DNA of 64,000 nucleotides from Rhizophagus clarus (Eukaryota; Glomeromycota; Glomeromycetes; Glomerales; Glomeraceae), in NCBI GenBank assembly GCA_015698045.1, contig BLAL01000006.1, positions 1,302,001 through 1,366,000 on the forward strand, written 5' to 3'. Shown in pieces: positions 42,831-57,236 of the stretch. The notes beneath the pieces are model-generated. The model was not told where the DNA came from, ran no database searches, and saw nothing but the letters and a program-made list of their open reading frames with translations. The position numbers and the translations under genes are program-made. Numbering within the stretch: the first letter of the stretch is position 1; each line of letters begins with the position of its first letter.

Positions 42831-45800
42831 TATATTTCTTTTTTTATATGTTTTTGACATGATAATTATCATAGAATTTATATAACTTACATGATTACAA
42901 AGAACATGTCAGTACTTCCGACTTTAAAAAAAAAATTTCTTTAAAGGATAATGTTCCTTTCCTATTTCTTATTTATATTAGGTATAGACGAAAGATAAGT
43001 ACATATGAAATAAAAATTTTTAAGTCGCGTCAAGAATATAAGATCACAAAATACCCATTTTCCAAAAGAAATTTGGTCAAATAAGAACCATTTTTTGCGG
43101 GAGACCTTCAAGAGACTTCAAAAATATTTTTTGATAAGAGATCAATTGAGACAGATAAGACGCGTATTTATATACTTATGTCCGAGTTACAAAGCAAGCC
43201 TTACAAATAATAATATTATTTAATTCTAACTGCGCATGCTCATGTATAATACAAAAAGTATAATTTGTTTGTTGCGTATCTAAAAAATGTAATTTCGGAA
43301 TTTAAAAATACTGTCTTGGGAACAATTTTTTATTTAACTAAAAATGGAATCATTTAGAACTCAATTATTGTTTCTAACTTATATCAGCGAATATATAGGC
43401 GAATTTTTGGATAATGGCATAACAAACATAATTCTCCGATTAATGTGAAGACTCAGTATATTCATTTTAATCTAATTATTTTTTATGATTTAGCGATGGC
43501 GTAACAATCAAACTGCGGTTTTTATGAAATTGCTGCAGCAAAGATTTGCTTAAATAAGCGTTTCATGAAATTTAAATTTGCTCATACCCGAATCCCTCTT
43601 AAATATGTCATCTATCAATAAACATCAATAACCAAATGTATCGATTTAAACCGACACTGAAACGCTGCAACTATTGTATATATTAAATTATATATTTATT
43701 TATCATGATTTACACAGTTTTAATATAAACACTATTTCATAATTCATCTTGATAACTTTTTAATTACAACATTACTTTCATATTTTTTTAATTAAACCAG
43801 GACAATTCAATTCTTTTCACCAGTTTCTAAATAATAATGATTTTCCACCTTTCCAATTTTTTAAGAGCAATCTAAAGAATTATGATGAAATTTCAAACAA
43901 CCTAAATAAATCCTGGGAATAGATGTAGACGAAATTATGGTCGATTTAAATTTCGTATAAATTCAATAAAAAGTTCAAGGGATAGTCCACCTTTAAAGAA
44001 AAAAAAAAAAAAATGCTCAGACTAAATTATCAATTCAGAATTCATTCAATGTGTAAAATTTAATGAATCTGAAGAATATACGCAGGTCCCGGGACGAAAG
44101 GTAATGTATATCGAAAGACAATCTACGGACCATCAAGAAGCTAGATCTTAGATCTTCACAAACGTGTGCTATAAGCCTTTCATTTCTTGGTTGAACCCTG
44201 ACTTATTGCTATGTGTATCAGTCTTTGCAGATAATACTTCTACTTTTTTTTTATTGGATTTCAGTATACTGTAAACCAGGAAATATTACATGTCCTAGTG
44301 TATAAATCCATAAAACGATTCGAACTATCTATTTCAAAAATTCAAACGAAAAATTTATTTTTTAAAAAGCAATTCCTAACCAGTTATTTCTCGAAATAAA
44401 TATTCTAATGTTCGTTTTTCATCCTCATATTTTCAGTCTTTGATATTTTAGGATTTTAAAAGAATCTTCATAATAATTATGTTCTAAGAAACGTTTAAAT
44501 TTGGGTAATTTCTTCTGAGTGATACTCAAGTCGTATAAGGAAAGTAAAATGGAAACATACATAGACTGTTATAAAATTCAGATCTAGAAACTTCGAGTGT
44601 TAATGTATTTTTATTATTTTTACTGCATATCAGGTGAAATCGACTAAAATCATGACTCATTTAGAAAGAAAGTCTCTTTTTTTTCTTTGAAGACTAGACC
44701 CGGAAGTCTAAAAACAGAAAAAAAAAATGTTATTTGATCCATTGGCTAATAAGGTAAAATAATTTTGAGCCGCTACCTCCCCAGTAGTTGATCTATGCAA
44801 AGTATCACATGATATTCTACGCCATGGAACAGAAAGTAACGTGACTAATAATTCCTTCTAGAATGATTTTATTCGATTTGTTACACCCTTTTCCATAGCA
44901 GGAATATTCAACCAACATTCTTTTCGAAAAGAAAGAAGTAAAAGTATTAGAATTTCTAGCATGTTCTAATACCATTACAAATAAGAAATAGTAATGCATA
45001 TCATACAAACCTAATTAGGAGCATATTGGGATCGCTAGTTATTGACATGAATTTTCGATTAGAAGGTTACTGTAAACGAATAAACTTTCACTTTATTTTT
45101 TTCATTCCTTGGAAAAATTGTATAAAATTATGTAGGCTAGCAAAATATCAAATGTATAAAGTGGCTTTAACCTTCCTGGATGTCTTGTGATGTAAATGAC
45201 AAAAATCGAATACAGAGAATAAGAGGTGAGTATACTGTTTTTGGCATATTGTTTGAACTTTTTTGTACATAGTTGATTCGTAATCTGTAAAAGAACCAGT
45301 CAAAAGTAAAAAAATACGAGTATAAAACTCTCTCTATAAACAATAAAACAGTGCGTTAAAATATTTACTGAAAATTCGAAGACTGCAAATACAGTCGGAT
45401 TCCAAGTGATTACTTTCGAATTCAGATAAGAGCTTAAGCTTCTTGAAGATGCCTTTTTTTACATTCGTAAAACATAACAGGATTCCTGCTGTTTTCTTTT
45501 CGTTTTCTTGTAAGAAATGTAGGATTTGTTTCGAATGTGAAAAACAAATCTAAAAAAAAATAGTCCTAGGCGTTTATCACTGTTTCTTTTTTGGATTATG
45601 AATTAAACAAAAAAAACGGTCTGATTGTCGTAAGGATTGGCATTAATAAACATTCGGTTAAATTGATAGGCAGATTGGCACAGTGTATAGGATATGACGA
45701 TTTCCACCATGCATGGTGGTGTAATATATAATGCGTATGTATCACGCGATACTGATTAAAGGATTTCGTATTGTACTTAATAGGTTAGCCAAATTTAACC

Positions 45801-46136
45801 AAATGGAGTTAGTGTAAATTTCTCATACACAGTACATATACAGTATATTATGCGTAATAAATTTTTTTTTTACTATTTTTAATAGCTAATGGCGTAAATA
45901 ATGTAATCTCAAAATAGAATGGTACAGATATATTGTTGAATCGTATGATTTTAACTTCATATTTTATCCTGCACAATCAAAAGTTACAATGAAAATACCA
46001 ATCTCTCTGGCGTAACCAGAAAATAATTTGCTTGGCGTAAATAAATTTTATAAATTCGTCAGTTTTTATAAAAGGAGCGACAAAAAAAAAATATATTTCA
46101 TAAATTTTTATAAATAAAAAAATTCATTCACGTAAT
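42831..46136. other. Gene-poor stretch upstream of the channel gene
   Basis: I see no coding region, RNA gene or clear repeat in this 3.3 kb. Short open frames (44817-45008) lack any recognisable pattern. The last 60 bp before 46137 are A-rich and probably hold the channel gene's promoter and leader. Confidence 0.5.
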
Positions 46137-49100
46137 ATGAGTGGAATAATAGATGAAACCCAAAATAATACTACCGCAAGGATTGATATTCCTAATATAG
46201 AACATGGGGAAGCAAATCATAGGAGTTCAATTTATCTAATTTTTGTTTCTCAATACATGGATTACAATGGAGATCCAGATAATTATGTTGTTACTTATAG
46301 TCGTGAAGATAGATCAGTTCTTGGTTGGTCAATTGAAGAGAATGGTTCACAACACGATGTTTATGTTACGGTTAATCAAATCGACAGAATCCGCGATTAT
46401 GATTGTGTACTAAGTAAAAAAATATTGCTCTTAGTTGGTGATGATAATAAATGTAAGTATTTTTTTGACTCAAAATAACGGTAATCCAATTTTATGTTTT
46501 AATTAATAACTTATATTTTAATTATAGGTTTGATTGATTTCAATAATGATCGTACTAATAGTGATCGTACTAATGATAATCGATTTCTTAGACTAAAGCG
46601 TCAAGTTTCTAAATTTGATGATATTGGATTCCTTCCTAATGGTGATTTAATTCAAGTACCAAAAGTACCATCAACAGATCGCAAAATTTATAAGTACTGT
46701 TTCACAAATAAACCAGTAAACACAATTCCTTGGGAATATTCTCAAATTATTGATATAAAAACTCCCGAAAGTTTAAATGATCAAATTATCTTGAATTGTT
46801 CTATATATCGAACAAAGTTATTTCTAATTGTTAACTTTTGTAAAATGCTTCAATTTGATTTATTGACAATGAATTTAGAAAGACAATATCATAAATTTGG
46901 TTTATCATATGGGCCAATAATAATGAATAGAGATCAAACGTTATTGGCGATGATAATTTTCTCAACTAATATCGCAATATATTCAATGGAAAATGGAATG
47001 TTGATTTATGAGGGTAAGAGTGGGTATTACAAGGGGGTTAAATTCATAACTTTGGAAAATAATTCAACAAGATTAGTCATTCATTCAGGTGATGGTAGTA
47101 AACTTGTAGATCCTTACCAAGTTTATGATGAAATTGATATTTCCGGTGATTTTAATAATAAAAGTGTGATAACTAGAATGAATAGAAAAATTTTCATTGA
47201 TAATGGTAATGTTTGTGTCACAAATGAAATAAATGGAATCGATGAAAATAGATTGCAACAATTATCAAACAAGATCATATATAGAAATAGTATTTATACT
47301 TTATCTACTTTTAAAATTATACAAAGAATGCTCCAAGAGGATATTAGACGGGTTGCACCACCTAGATGGCCTGAAAAGCTTGTGTTAAAAGACGAGGTTG
47401 AAATTGAAAATCTTGGCCTTTGTAAAATTGTTCTTTACAATCATGAAAACGGGTATGATTATGTGGGAATTGAAAAAAATGACGGACATCTAGAAGAACG
47501 TGCTAGCCTTTATAGTAATATAATGCTCTCAATTAAACTATTAAATAACCAGGATTTGGTGCTAATTAACATAGAAGGAATCAGTATTTATACAATAAAT
47601 GAAAATGGGTTTAGACTTCGATACTTTTGGAATAATAATGAATGGAATAATATTTATAAACAAAATCACCCTATTATTTCTAGTAATTTTATTGATACAT
47701 ACAGACAACTCATTGATGAAATTTTAAATAATGAATTTGATAATTCAAAACACTCAATACCATTCCCAAAATATATAGAGGAGGCGAATTTTCATAGAAA
47801 GGAAATAGTTGAAGATGTTATAAATGATAATTTAGTATCACCAAAATTTGGAATTGAAATGTTAAAAATAGCAATTGAAAAAAAAAATGATGCTGCTGTT
47901 CAACAAATTATTAAATCAACTCAAGATTATTCCGAAAATCACATGACTATTATTAGTTTAAACTTGGCAGAATTGTGTGATTATTATCCTGATTTCATGA
48001 TCAAATATATCTCAAGCACTTCTATTATGTTATCTCCTTATCGTTTGAGAATTGGAAATTCAACAAATACTTCACTTAATTCATACACAGATATTTACAT
48101 TAAAGAATCGAACTATTTTAAGCCTATTTCAGCAACATATATAAGATTAATTCGGTGTTTAAGGATAAAGGAAGAAATCCAAACAGTCAGTTTAATTGTT
48201 CCTTTTCCTCAAATTTGTGTATATCAAGATGACTTCAGAAATAATGACCATGAAAACCACGAGACTGAAAATAATCACAATATCAAATTAAAAATTATCG
48301 CCATACTAAAAAAAATGATTACAGGACTAAAAATAATCACGATAATACCAAAACGTAATAGTATTTGGAATAAATTTTTATATAAACCAAAATCTATTTT
48401 ATTTTGTAATATAGATAGTAATCATTTTTATAATTGGTGGAATTTTGCCGCGATCATAGATTTTAAGTGGAAAACTTTTGGAAGAGTTTATTATTATTTG
48501 ATCTGGTTATTCTATACAATTTTTTATATTTGTTATTCGTTAGCTTCTACTTTAGAACAAAAGTCTATCCCTGATGTTTATTTTAAATCACTTTTTGTAA
48601 TTTCCATTATATTTGGCTCAATATTTTTAATTTTTGAAATTCGACAATGTTTATGGAATTATAAACACTATTTTGAAGATATATGGAATTTATTTGGTAA
48701 TATTTTATAATTGCTTTGTTTACATTTAAGCAAAATTAACTTGATTTAATCATCAATAGATGTAGGGGCATTTCTTTTACCCATTATATCATCCATTTTT
48801 TGGCTTATTAATAAAAGCCAACCGCTTTGGCTTACGGCAATATCTATTATATTATTGAGTTTTAAATTTTTATTATTTTTTAGAGTATTTGAACCGTTTG
48901 GAATTTACTTTGCCATAATAATTGGTGTTGCGAAGAAAGTTTTTCCATTTTTAGTACTCTTATTTTTTTTAATACTTGGATATGCTCAAGCATTTTTTAT
49001 TGTTCTAAGATCAAATAGTATTAATGATGATAATGATCCACGGAACGTTGCAACAAAATATGATTTTGTTAATCCAGATGGAACTATAAGTAATGCTACA

Positions 49101-49908
49101 ACAATTATTCAAGATCCTAATTCAAATACAAATTTATTTAATTGGTTCCCAACTTCACTTTTAGCAGTATATAAAATTCTCACTGGTAATAATTTATTTT
49201 TTTTATTTATAATCTTTTTTTTTTTTTAAAAAAAAAAAATTTTTTTAATAACCTTTAAATATAATTATAGGTGATTCTGGATCTTTGTCATCATTTACTT
49301 ATCGTGAACATTCAACTATGACCATTTTATTGGTTACCTTTACATTTTTCACAGTAATCTACCTTATGAATTTATTTATTGGATTACTCAACCTAGCAAT
49401 TGATGATTATAACAAAAAAGAAGAATTTTTACTACAAAAAGCACAGGTAACCATTTTTGCATTGTTGATTATATCAATTTTATCTTACCAACATTTTGCC
49501 TTTCTTTTAAAGATGATTATGGAGATTGAATTATTTTATATGTCACCACGGCAACGTAATAACAAGAAATGGTTTCCAGATTGGATGTAAGTATTAATTA
49601 TACTGTATATAATATTATTTTTGTATATCTTATTAACATATTTAACTATCTTAAGTTATTATGATATACCTATTACTGAGATTCGTAAATTAATTAATGC
49701 AATTGATAATAAACAGACTGTATTTAATTATCCTCCATTAGTCAGTAAGGAATTGAGAAATACAGTAGTACTTACTGATGATAATAAAAAGCAAACAAAA
49801 GAAGATCTTGCACAAGAACTTAAAGAAAAAATGGATGAACTTACAAAACAAAATGTTGAGCTTACACAACAACTTAAAAATATTATGGAATTATTGAAAA
49901 GAGATTAG
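46137..49908 (+). CDS. TRP-like ion channel with N-terminal soluble domain (1137 aa, six exons)
   Basis: Exons 46137-46452, 46528-48696, 48760-49185, 49271-49446, 49513-49586 and 49656-49908 join with GT-AG introns of 62-85 bp into one frame of 3414 bases. Residues 1-600 are soluble, probably a beta-propeller or repeat domain (weak by-eye call). Then follow about six membrane segments: FYTIFYICYSLA, SLFVISIIFGSIFLIF, AFLPIISSIFWLI, LLFFRVFEPFGIYFAIIIGV, FLVLLFFLILGYAQAFF and, after a re-entrant pore stretch (AVYKILTGDSGS), TIYLMNLFIGLLNLAIDDY-like S6 (actual ILLVTFTFFTVIYLMNLF). The C-terminus has EIRKLINAIDN and a short coiled coil. This order is that of TRP/polycystin-type cation channels. 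The gene appears intact. Family naming is from pattern only; ion selectivity cannot be judged. Confidence 0.85.
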
Positions 49909-50778
49909 AACTTGTAGTTTGTGGAGGATTTCGTCCCCATGCAAATTTTTTTTTTTTTGTACAATATCAAAAAGTGTTTTATTTGGCTTATAAATTATAT
50001 AGAGATTTAAAAGAACATTTTTTTTGTAAAATTATTAGTAAAAAAAAATTTCTTTAATAAAATTAAATTAATATGCAATTACTCTTTTATAAAAATCGCC
50101 TTTTTTTAACGTGACATTTCCATAGTCTGATAAAATTTTGATCGCCATAAAATTTTTTCACTATAAATTTTGGTAGATTTTGGTAATTACTTTTCTGAAA
50201 GAAAATGATCCGACCAAGGCTCAGAACTCATAAAAATGTTTTACACTCTGTATCAGTTAAATTACAACTAAATTCCATTATAAAACTATGGTTTGTTTCA
50301 GATTAGAGTAAATTTTCAAAGTTCGTTTTATCATTACTGCATTAATCAGATTTCAACAGCAATTTTACATTTAATCGGATCACTCCTTTTTCCTTTTTTG
50401 TCTTATATACCATTTTATATCTGTATACTTTATTATTTAGTAAACTAGTTTTAATCAAATAGTGTTACTTATTTTGGGTAAATAGTACGTTAAAATGGAT
50501 TCAAGATTTTTTTCTTTCACCGATCTAGAAAACAAAAAAATACATTTAAATCTTATTCTGAATAGCGATTGTGTAGAATTTTGTAAATCCAAAGTGGAAA
50601 CTTTTGAGTTGCCAAACTTTTCAAAAATTTTATGATTCTGATTGTTGATTACATAATCAACAAGATAATTATCTTTTTAAATCACATGATCGATAAAATG
50701 TTTCCTTTGAAATAAAAGACCAAATAAATCCTGGAAGTAGTTTTAGAAGTGTCTGAAGAAAAACACTTCTTTAGGAAA
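49909..50778. other. Intergenic, no gene seen
   Basis: AT-rich 3' flank of the channel gene with T-runs. No gene or repeat recognised. Confidence 0.5.
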
Positions 50779-51428
50779 CCCTATAAAAAATATGTGTCCG
50801 GATAATGTCCAGAAAATGTCCAGAAAAATTATCTAAATAATTGTCCAGAAATTCTGGACACTGTGTGTCCGAAAACTGTTCCGAAAACACTGCATTTTCG
50901 GGATATTAGAAATTTGTCCTGAAATTGTCCAGAAATGTATTTTTGTAAAATTTTGCCACAAAAGATGATCAATGGATAGATGATCACCATTATTCCTTAA
51001 CCCAGAATTTTTATATCATAGATATATAGTATTTTTGCCTGCTCTGCAATTTTAATTAGTACGACAGAAAAGATTTTGAATGTCAGTTTTGTGCTTTTTG
51101 CATTTTTTTACAAAATTAATTTATCCTTTTTTGGAAATAGTATCCAGAATTTGTCCTGAACTTTTTCATGTCCGGAATTTGTCTATCTGGTTTTTTTACT
51201 ATGTCCAGAATTTGTCCAGGTTTAACTGTCTGGAATTTGTCCAAAATTTTATACCGAACAAATACTGGATGAATTCTGGACAAAGTTAGGACATGTCAAA
51301 ATTTTAAGTATCAGAAGTGTGTCAGACATGTACCAAAAAAGTGGACATTTTCCGGACACATCAGATTTATTCCAGACATTTTCCGGATATTTTTGATAAC
51401 ATTTTCCAGACATTTATTTTTTATAGGG
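50779..51428. mobile_element. 650-bp TIR element of the CCCTATAAAAA type
   Basis: It begins ccctataaaaaatatgtg and ends cattta...ttttttataggg, with aaa on each side as a 3-bp duplication. The subterminal regions consist of repeated gtccagaa/gtccggaa tracts instead of the tgtacaaat tracts of the 6.77-kb element, but ends and layout are the same. No coding sequence. Confidence 0.75.
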
Positions 51429-53519
51429 AAACATCAATTTATTAATTTCATTGTTCCTCATATATGGTTGACTTGTTCGATAATATACAGTACCTCCCTT
51501 TATATAGGACAATTGCTCAATTTAGACTATACAATGAAAGTTAATACGAACAATAATTGTACAGTTCATTGCAGTTGCGAAGATAAAAAGTGATTATCAA
51601 TTGTCTGATGCGATACATGATCTTACTATGCAAAACTATTTGTAAAACTATTTCTATGTGCTCTATGTATATTATATATCTTGTGTTGGAATAAGTGTAT
51701 TATACATCTAATAACAGAATTCTTGCAATATAAGAACAAATAGAAGTTAATTATTCAATCAATAGAGTCTATATCTTCTAAATATATGTTTTTTAACAGA
51801 ATTAATCTCTTCTGATAGGAGCATGGATTTCCATATTATTGACAATAACCATTTCATTTCGAATTTTGTCGAACATTTTATCAGTTTGTTTCAGATAGAG
51901 TATAAGAGAATAAAAATGCGCGTCCAGGAGGGCAACGTTTCTGACATTACCAATGAAATGAAGACATATTATGGAACACGAACAGGTTGCGGAATGTACC
52001 TCCTTAGGTAACTATTGACTTGTTATATTTTCTGGTGAACGCCTTGCCGCTCAACAGCGCATATTTTCATTAACCTAATCTCTCAAATTATCTATTACTG
52101 CGATTGAATATTAGGCAAATTGTATAGGAAAAAACAATAATTTCTTGGAACGGGCTATTTCTTTGAAAAGCTAAGCCAAGCAGCTTCGTTCCTCAGAAAA
52201 TTATGAAAGGTGGATTCTAGGCGATAAGAGTGAAATGGTCGCCGAAATCCATTCTATGAAAACATCAGCTAATAGATGGTTATTGAAATTGTCCTATCAG
52301 CTATTGTTAAGGAATAAAAACAAAATGAGACATTACACTAGAAAAAAACGCATATTTTATTTGTATAATGCAATTATACACAATGTTTGTACAGCAACTG
52401 TGTATACATCATTTTTCAATTTGGTCAACTACTGCATGTTTCTTATTTTCATTCACTGCGACCGAGATATATTTCTAGGAGAAAGTTATTCATTATTATA
52501 GTTACCTTATCTTAACGATTAATAGCATTATTAACTTTATTGCTAATTTTATGTACGTGCATCAGTCTGTGAAATAAAAAAATTTAATTGATTCAGATAA
52601 AATCTAAAAATAAATGAATTAATGATCTTGACTTCGAATTTGCTAAGACTTCATGACCTTGAGAAGGAAGATTTCTTTTCATTAAAACATGTTCACAGCA
52701 CAATAATCAAATTGTTCAAAATGTTATATTTTATATGCAGTATATTGCTAGTACTAATTATAATTCTTCTACTTAGTAACTTTGTCATACTCGCAAATCA
52801 TTAAAAAACTTCCATTGGAAATTTCGTCATAAAAATATTTTGAGAGATCCTGTTTTCTTTGAGGTCTGAAAGTGCTATATTCTGATAGATAATTCCAAAG
52901 GAAATAACTACATGTAAACAAACAAACAAATATATGTAATAATTATTTGTTTTAATATAATTATCATCAAAGACTATTTAGCTAAATTACCTGAATACCA
53001 GATAATGCATTCTTCTCATTAGTCTGAAATAGATTAATCTGTAATTCGTGAAAGAAACAGAAAATTTGGAGTCCAATTGTTTGATATTTGTAGTAAAGCG
53101 AAGCGGCGAAACTTAAAGATACAGTTAAACTTATTTTTCTGTCTCGATATTAATGCAAAAGATAACAAAAAAAGTAAACGTGACCATAAATTGCTAGAGT
53201 TATTTTAAAGCACCCTTTACCATCTCACAAGATATTCAATGTCGGATGCTTGCGTTCACATCAAAGAAGTTGACATTTATTTTCGGTGTTCAAAGAAATA
53301 AAATACCCTTCCTGCAATAACTGGGGCTCGAAATGACGTTCAATTCTGATGCCATCAAAAATAATACACCTCTAAGACCCTAGTCATATAAATCATGAAT
53401 AACCTTTTATTTCATAATTATATTTCCTAAAACTTATTTGTAGTAGGTTTGCTTAAACCTTTACTGTGCCTTGAATATTGTCATTTTGTATTCAAACTTT
53501 TGTATTAATATACTATACT
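51429..53519. other. Intergenic, no convincing gene
   Basis: Several 60-90-codon open frames (51823-52011, 52235-52501, 52622-52804) show no splice partners or family pattern and are treated as chance. No repeats or RNA genes recognised. Confidence 0.5.
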
Positions 53520-53528
53520 GTAGTATTG

Positions 53529-53748
53529 GGGTCTAGGTCAAAATATCGACAAACAAAATCCCGACAGGGTCAAAATCCCGACAACCCCTTAAACATCACG
53601 ACCAGTGTTGGTCACGTGCACGTGCATAACAGTAGCGGTATGTGACAAATAACATATATTTATCACGTGACCATTTCGTGACGTTTAAGGGGTTGTCGGG
53701 ATTTTGACCCTGTCGGGATTTTGTTTGTCGATATTGTGACCGGATCCC
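53529..53748. mobile_element. Mutator-type MITE (220 bp)
   Basis: Inverted repeats of about 75 bp (ggtcaaaatatcgacaaaca, then aaatcccgacagggtc...) bound the insert, with the 9-bp duplication gtagtattg at 53520-53528 and 53749-53757. Long TIRs plus 9 bp fit MULE-derived elements. Its centre contains cacgtgcacgtg. Confidence 0.85.
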
Positions 53749-53757
53749 GTAGTATTG

Positions 53758-54284
53758 ACGATGAAAGGCACAATTAATACAGTAAATAACAATTGTATTT
53801 TATGCAATTCGGGACAAACGTTTTGACTATCATGCTATGCAAGTGCGCTTTTATGTCACATTGAAAAAACGGAATGATACTGTTACTCAGTAATCAATGA
53901 TCGACACTACCAACGAATACGATTCTTGAAAAGAAAACGAGCGAGGGTTAGCAAAATGTATTGTTTAGTTTTTTTTTAAGTTTTTCTTTTTATTGCATTT
54001 CCACGTTAAAATTTATCATAAAGTTTTATTTTCATTTCTTCGTTAGTAGGCGCTCTTTTTATTTATTTAATAAAGCATACACCAAAAATTTGTATTCACA
54101 TCTTCGTCATACATATCATTACGGTGGTGGACTTGAGAATTGTGATACATTATTTGTTAACCTGCAGTATTACGTGATACATCATTTGATAAACAGGTTT
54201 TAAGGTTTATGTGCTCACCCCTCTTTAGGGATGTGATTTATTTTCCCCTTAAAAAAAAAAAATCTTCAAATAATTACCGTAAAA
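53758..54284. promoter_or_regulatory. 5' flank of the kinase gene
   Basis: Contains no gene; the A-rich tract at 54245-54280 immediately before ATG 54285 is the probable leader. No specific promoter element recognised. Confidence 0.3.
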
Positions 54285-57236
54285 ATGCCATCCCAATGTA
54301 AGAAATGCGATGAAAAATATATTTATAAACACAATGCAAATAATGAATGGTGTAAATCATGTCAAATAAATGATTTAAAAAATAATTTTTTAAGTTGGAG
54401 TGGGAATGAAATAATTGATGATTTTATACAAGAAATGCAAAATAAAATTGTTGATTATAATGATACAATATTTGAATGGATACCTTTTGATCAATTAGGT
54501 GATATTAAAAAAATCATTAAAAATGATTCTATTACAATTTACTCGGCAATATGGGAAGATGGTCCATTAGATTATGATAATGATGAAAATGAATATATAA
54601 GAGTTCAAGATGAAAAAGTATTTTTGAAATGTTCTCATGACTTAACTGAAATTTTAAATAAGGTATGAAATTTCACCTAATAAATCTGATAAATTTAATT
54701 TCTAAAGTCTAAAATATATTAATTATTTTTTCTTTTTTTTTGTTGTCTTCAATAGGCTAAAACATATTCAATTAAAAAACAATATGATAAATTTCTTAAT
54801 ATATTAGGAATATCTCAAAATCCGTATACGGAAGAATATATTATGGTTCTTGAAGATGAATATTGTGAAAACTGTGGCGAGCCTATCAAAATAGAGGATA
54901 CTGGAGTCGAATTTTGTAAATCATGTCAAATAAATTATTTAGAAAAAAATTTTACTAATATGAGTGGGAACAAAATAATTGATGATTTCGTTCAAGAGAT
55001 GCGATTAAAAATGAATGATTTTAATGAATCGGTATTCGAATGGATACCAAATGATCAATTTTATAATATTAAGGAAATGAGTAATAACAATTTTAATATA
55101 ACATATTTGGCAAAATGGAGAGATGGCGAATTATCCTATAAATATGAACAAAAAGAATGGGTAAGAAATCCCGGTAATGAAGTTGTTTTAAAATATTTAT
55201 ATAATTCACAAAATTTTACTAAAGAATCTTTAAATAATGAGGTATGGTATAAATAATTTTTTAACAAATTTATTTTAAACGCCATTATTTTTTATATTAA
55301 TAAATTTTATTTTAATAGGTTAAAGAATATTCATTAAAAAAAGGACGTGATGGAGTTCTCGGAATATCTCAAGATCCACATACAAATGATTATATTTTAA
55401 TTTTTCAAAATATTTGTTGTGAAAAATGTGGTAAACAATATATAAATTTGATGAATCAGACCTATAAGTGGTGCAAACCATGTCAAATAAATTATTTGAA
55501 AGAAAATTTTACAAATTGGTCCAGCGGAAATGAAGAAATTGATGATTTAATTCATGAAACGCAGTTAAGAATTGATAATATGCTTGATAAAGTATTTGAA
55601 TGGATACCATATAATCAGTTTAGTGATATTGATGAAATAGAAGAAGGCAAATTTTCGGCACTATGGAAAGATGGCTCATTGATATATGATTATGGAGGTA
55701 AAAAGGAATGGATAAGAAATCCCAACAAAAAAGTTTGTTTAAAATATTTATATGATTCACAAAATAACATCGATGTATTTCTAGATGAGGTATGAAAACT
55801 AATTTAAACACCCAAGTACTCCAATATAATAATAATAATAATAATAAAATAATCTGCTTTTATCAACAGGTCAAAACGTATTTAACAAAAGAATTGGAAG
55901 AAATTGAAATACATGGAATATCTCAAGATCCATTTACAAATGATTATATAATTGTACTTTACCAAAGGGATTCTTATGGATGTTGTGAGGAGTGTGGTGA
56001 GGAGTATAATAAAGATAATGAATGGTGTAAAAAATGTCAAATGGATAAAATAAATAAAAAATTTTTAAGCTGGAGTGGGAATAAGAAAATTGATGATTTC
56101 GTTAAAGAATTACAAAGTAAAATTGAAGATCCAGATAATAATATAATATTTGAATGGATACCATATAACCAATTTAGTGATATAAAAGAAGTAGGTAATG
56201 GTGGTTTCGCTACAGTATATTCGGCAATATGGAAAGATGGTTTATTGGAATATGAATACAATTACGGATGGACAAGAACATCAAATACGAAAGTTGCTTT
56301 AAAGTATTTGATTAATTCACAAGATATCAGTGATGAATTTTTAAGTGAGGTATGAAATTTAATTTTATGTATTTAATACCAATTTTTAAATTTAGTTTAA
56401 AAATATGTATTTTATATTTTTAACAGGTTAAAGCGTATTCAAATCATATTGAATTCGATATTCTCAAAATATTTGGGATATCTCAAGAACCGAGTACAAA
56501 AAATTATGTTATGGTTCTTGAATATGCGGAGGGTGGAAATTTTAACGATTGGATGATTGTAAATCATGATTACTTTTATTGGTCGGCTAAATTAGATACA
56601 TTATATGCTATTATTTCAGGCCTTTTAAAAATTCATGAAAAAGAGATGGTTCATCGTGATTTTCATACAGGAAACATTTTATTTAAAAATCCTATCTTTC
56701 ATAAGTCAGAATTATCGTTATATATTTCAGATATGGGATTAAGTGGTGAAGCTGGTAATACAGATAAAACAGGTATTTATGGAGTTTTGCCTTATGTGGC
56801 TCCTGAAGTATTAAGAGGAGAACCTTATACTAAAGCATCAGACATATATAGTTTTGGTATGATTATGTATTTTACGGCAACTGGAAGACAACCTTTTGCC
56901 AATCGTGAGCATGACTTTAACCTAACGTTAGACATCTGTAAAGATAATGATCGGCCAAGAATAAGTGAGCAAGAAGCACCACAGTTTTATATTGATTTAA
57001 TGAAAAGATGTTGGGACTCAGATCCAGACAGTAGACCAGATGCTAGAGAGCTAGAAAGTTTGATTTTTAACTTATCGACTGATCGAAAAATTAAAGAACA
57101 ACTCGAAGAAGCAGATGAATATGATAAAGCACAATCAACTTATTATAGTGTTATTCATTCGAATGCTTTTTATATATCTCGAATGCTTGATACTAGTGAA
57201 TTGCCAGGCCAATTAAAAGGGATTGGGCTTGAATAA
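54285..57236 (+). CDS. Protein kinase with four tandem Cys-rich/N-lobe modules (874 aa, five exons)
   Basis: Exons 54285-54662, 54756-55241, 55319-55789, 55870-56349 and 56427-57236 join in frame; every intron is phase 0 and interrupts the same point (Glu/Val of the alphaC region). Each of the first four exons carries a CxxC...CxxC segment, a helical stretch ending FEWIPYNQF, and a kinase N-lobe beginning. Only module 4 has a full glycine loop (GNGGFATVY) and lysine (KVALKYL); modules 1-3 have NDSITIYS, NNFNITYL and EEGKFSAL. Exon 5 gives one C-lobe with HRDFHTGN, SDMG (DFG variant) and APE. A TKL-like kinase that is probably active, with three degenerate N-lobe copies ahead of it. Modules 2-4 also begin with the hinge strand (GISQDPxTxDYIxVL), showing that the duplicated unit spans an intron. 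Confidence 0.88.

Noticed and set aside
51823..52804. Three short open frames as a possible multi-exon gene
   Set aside because: No splice sites join them in frame and no family pattern is visible.
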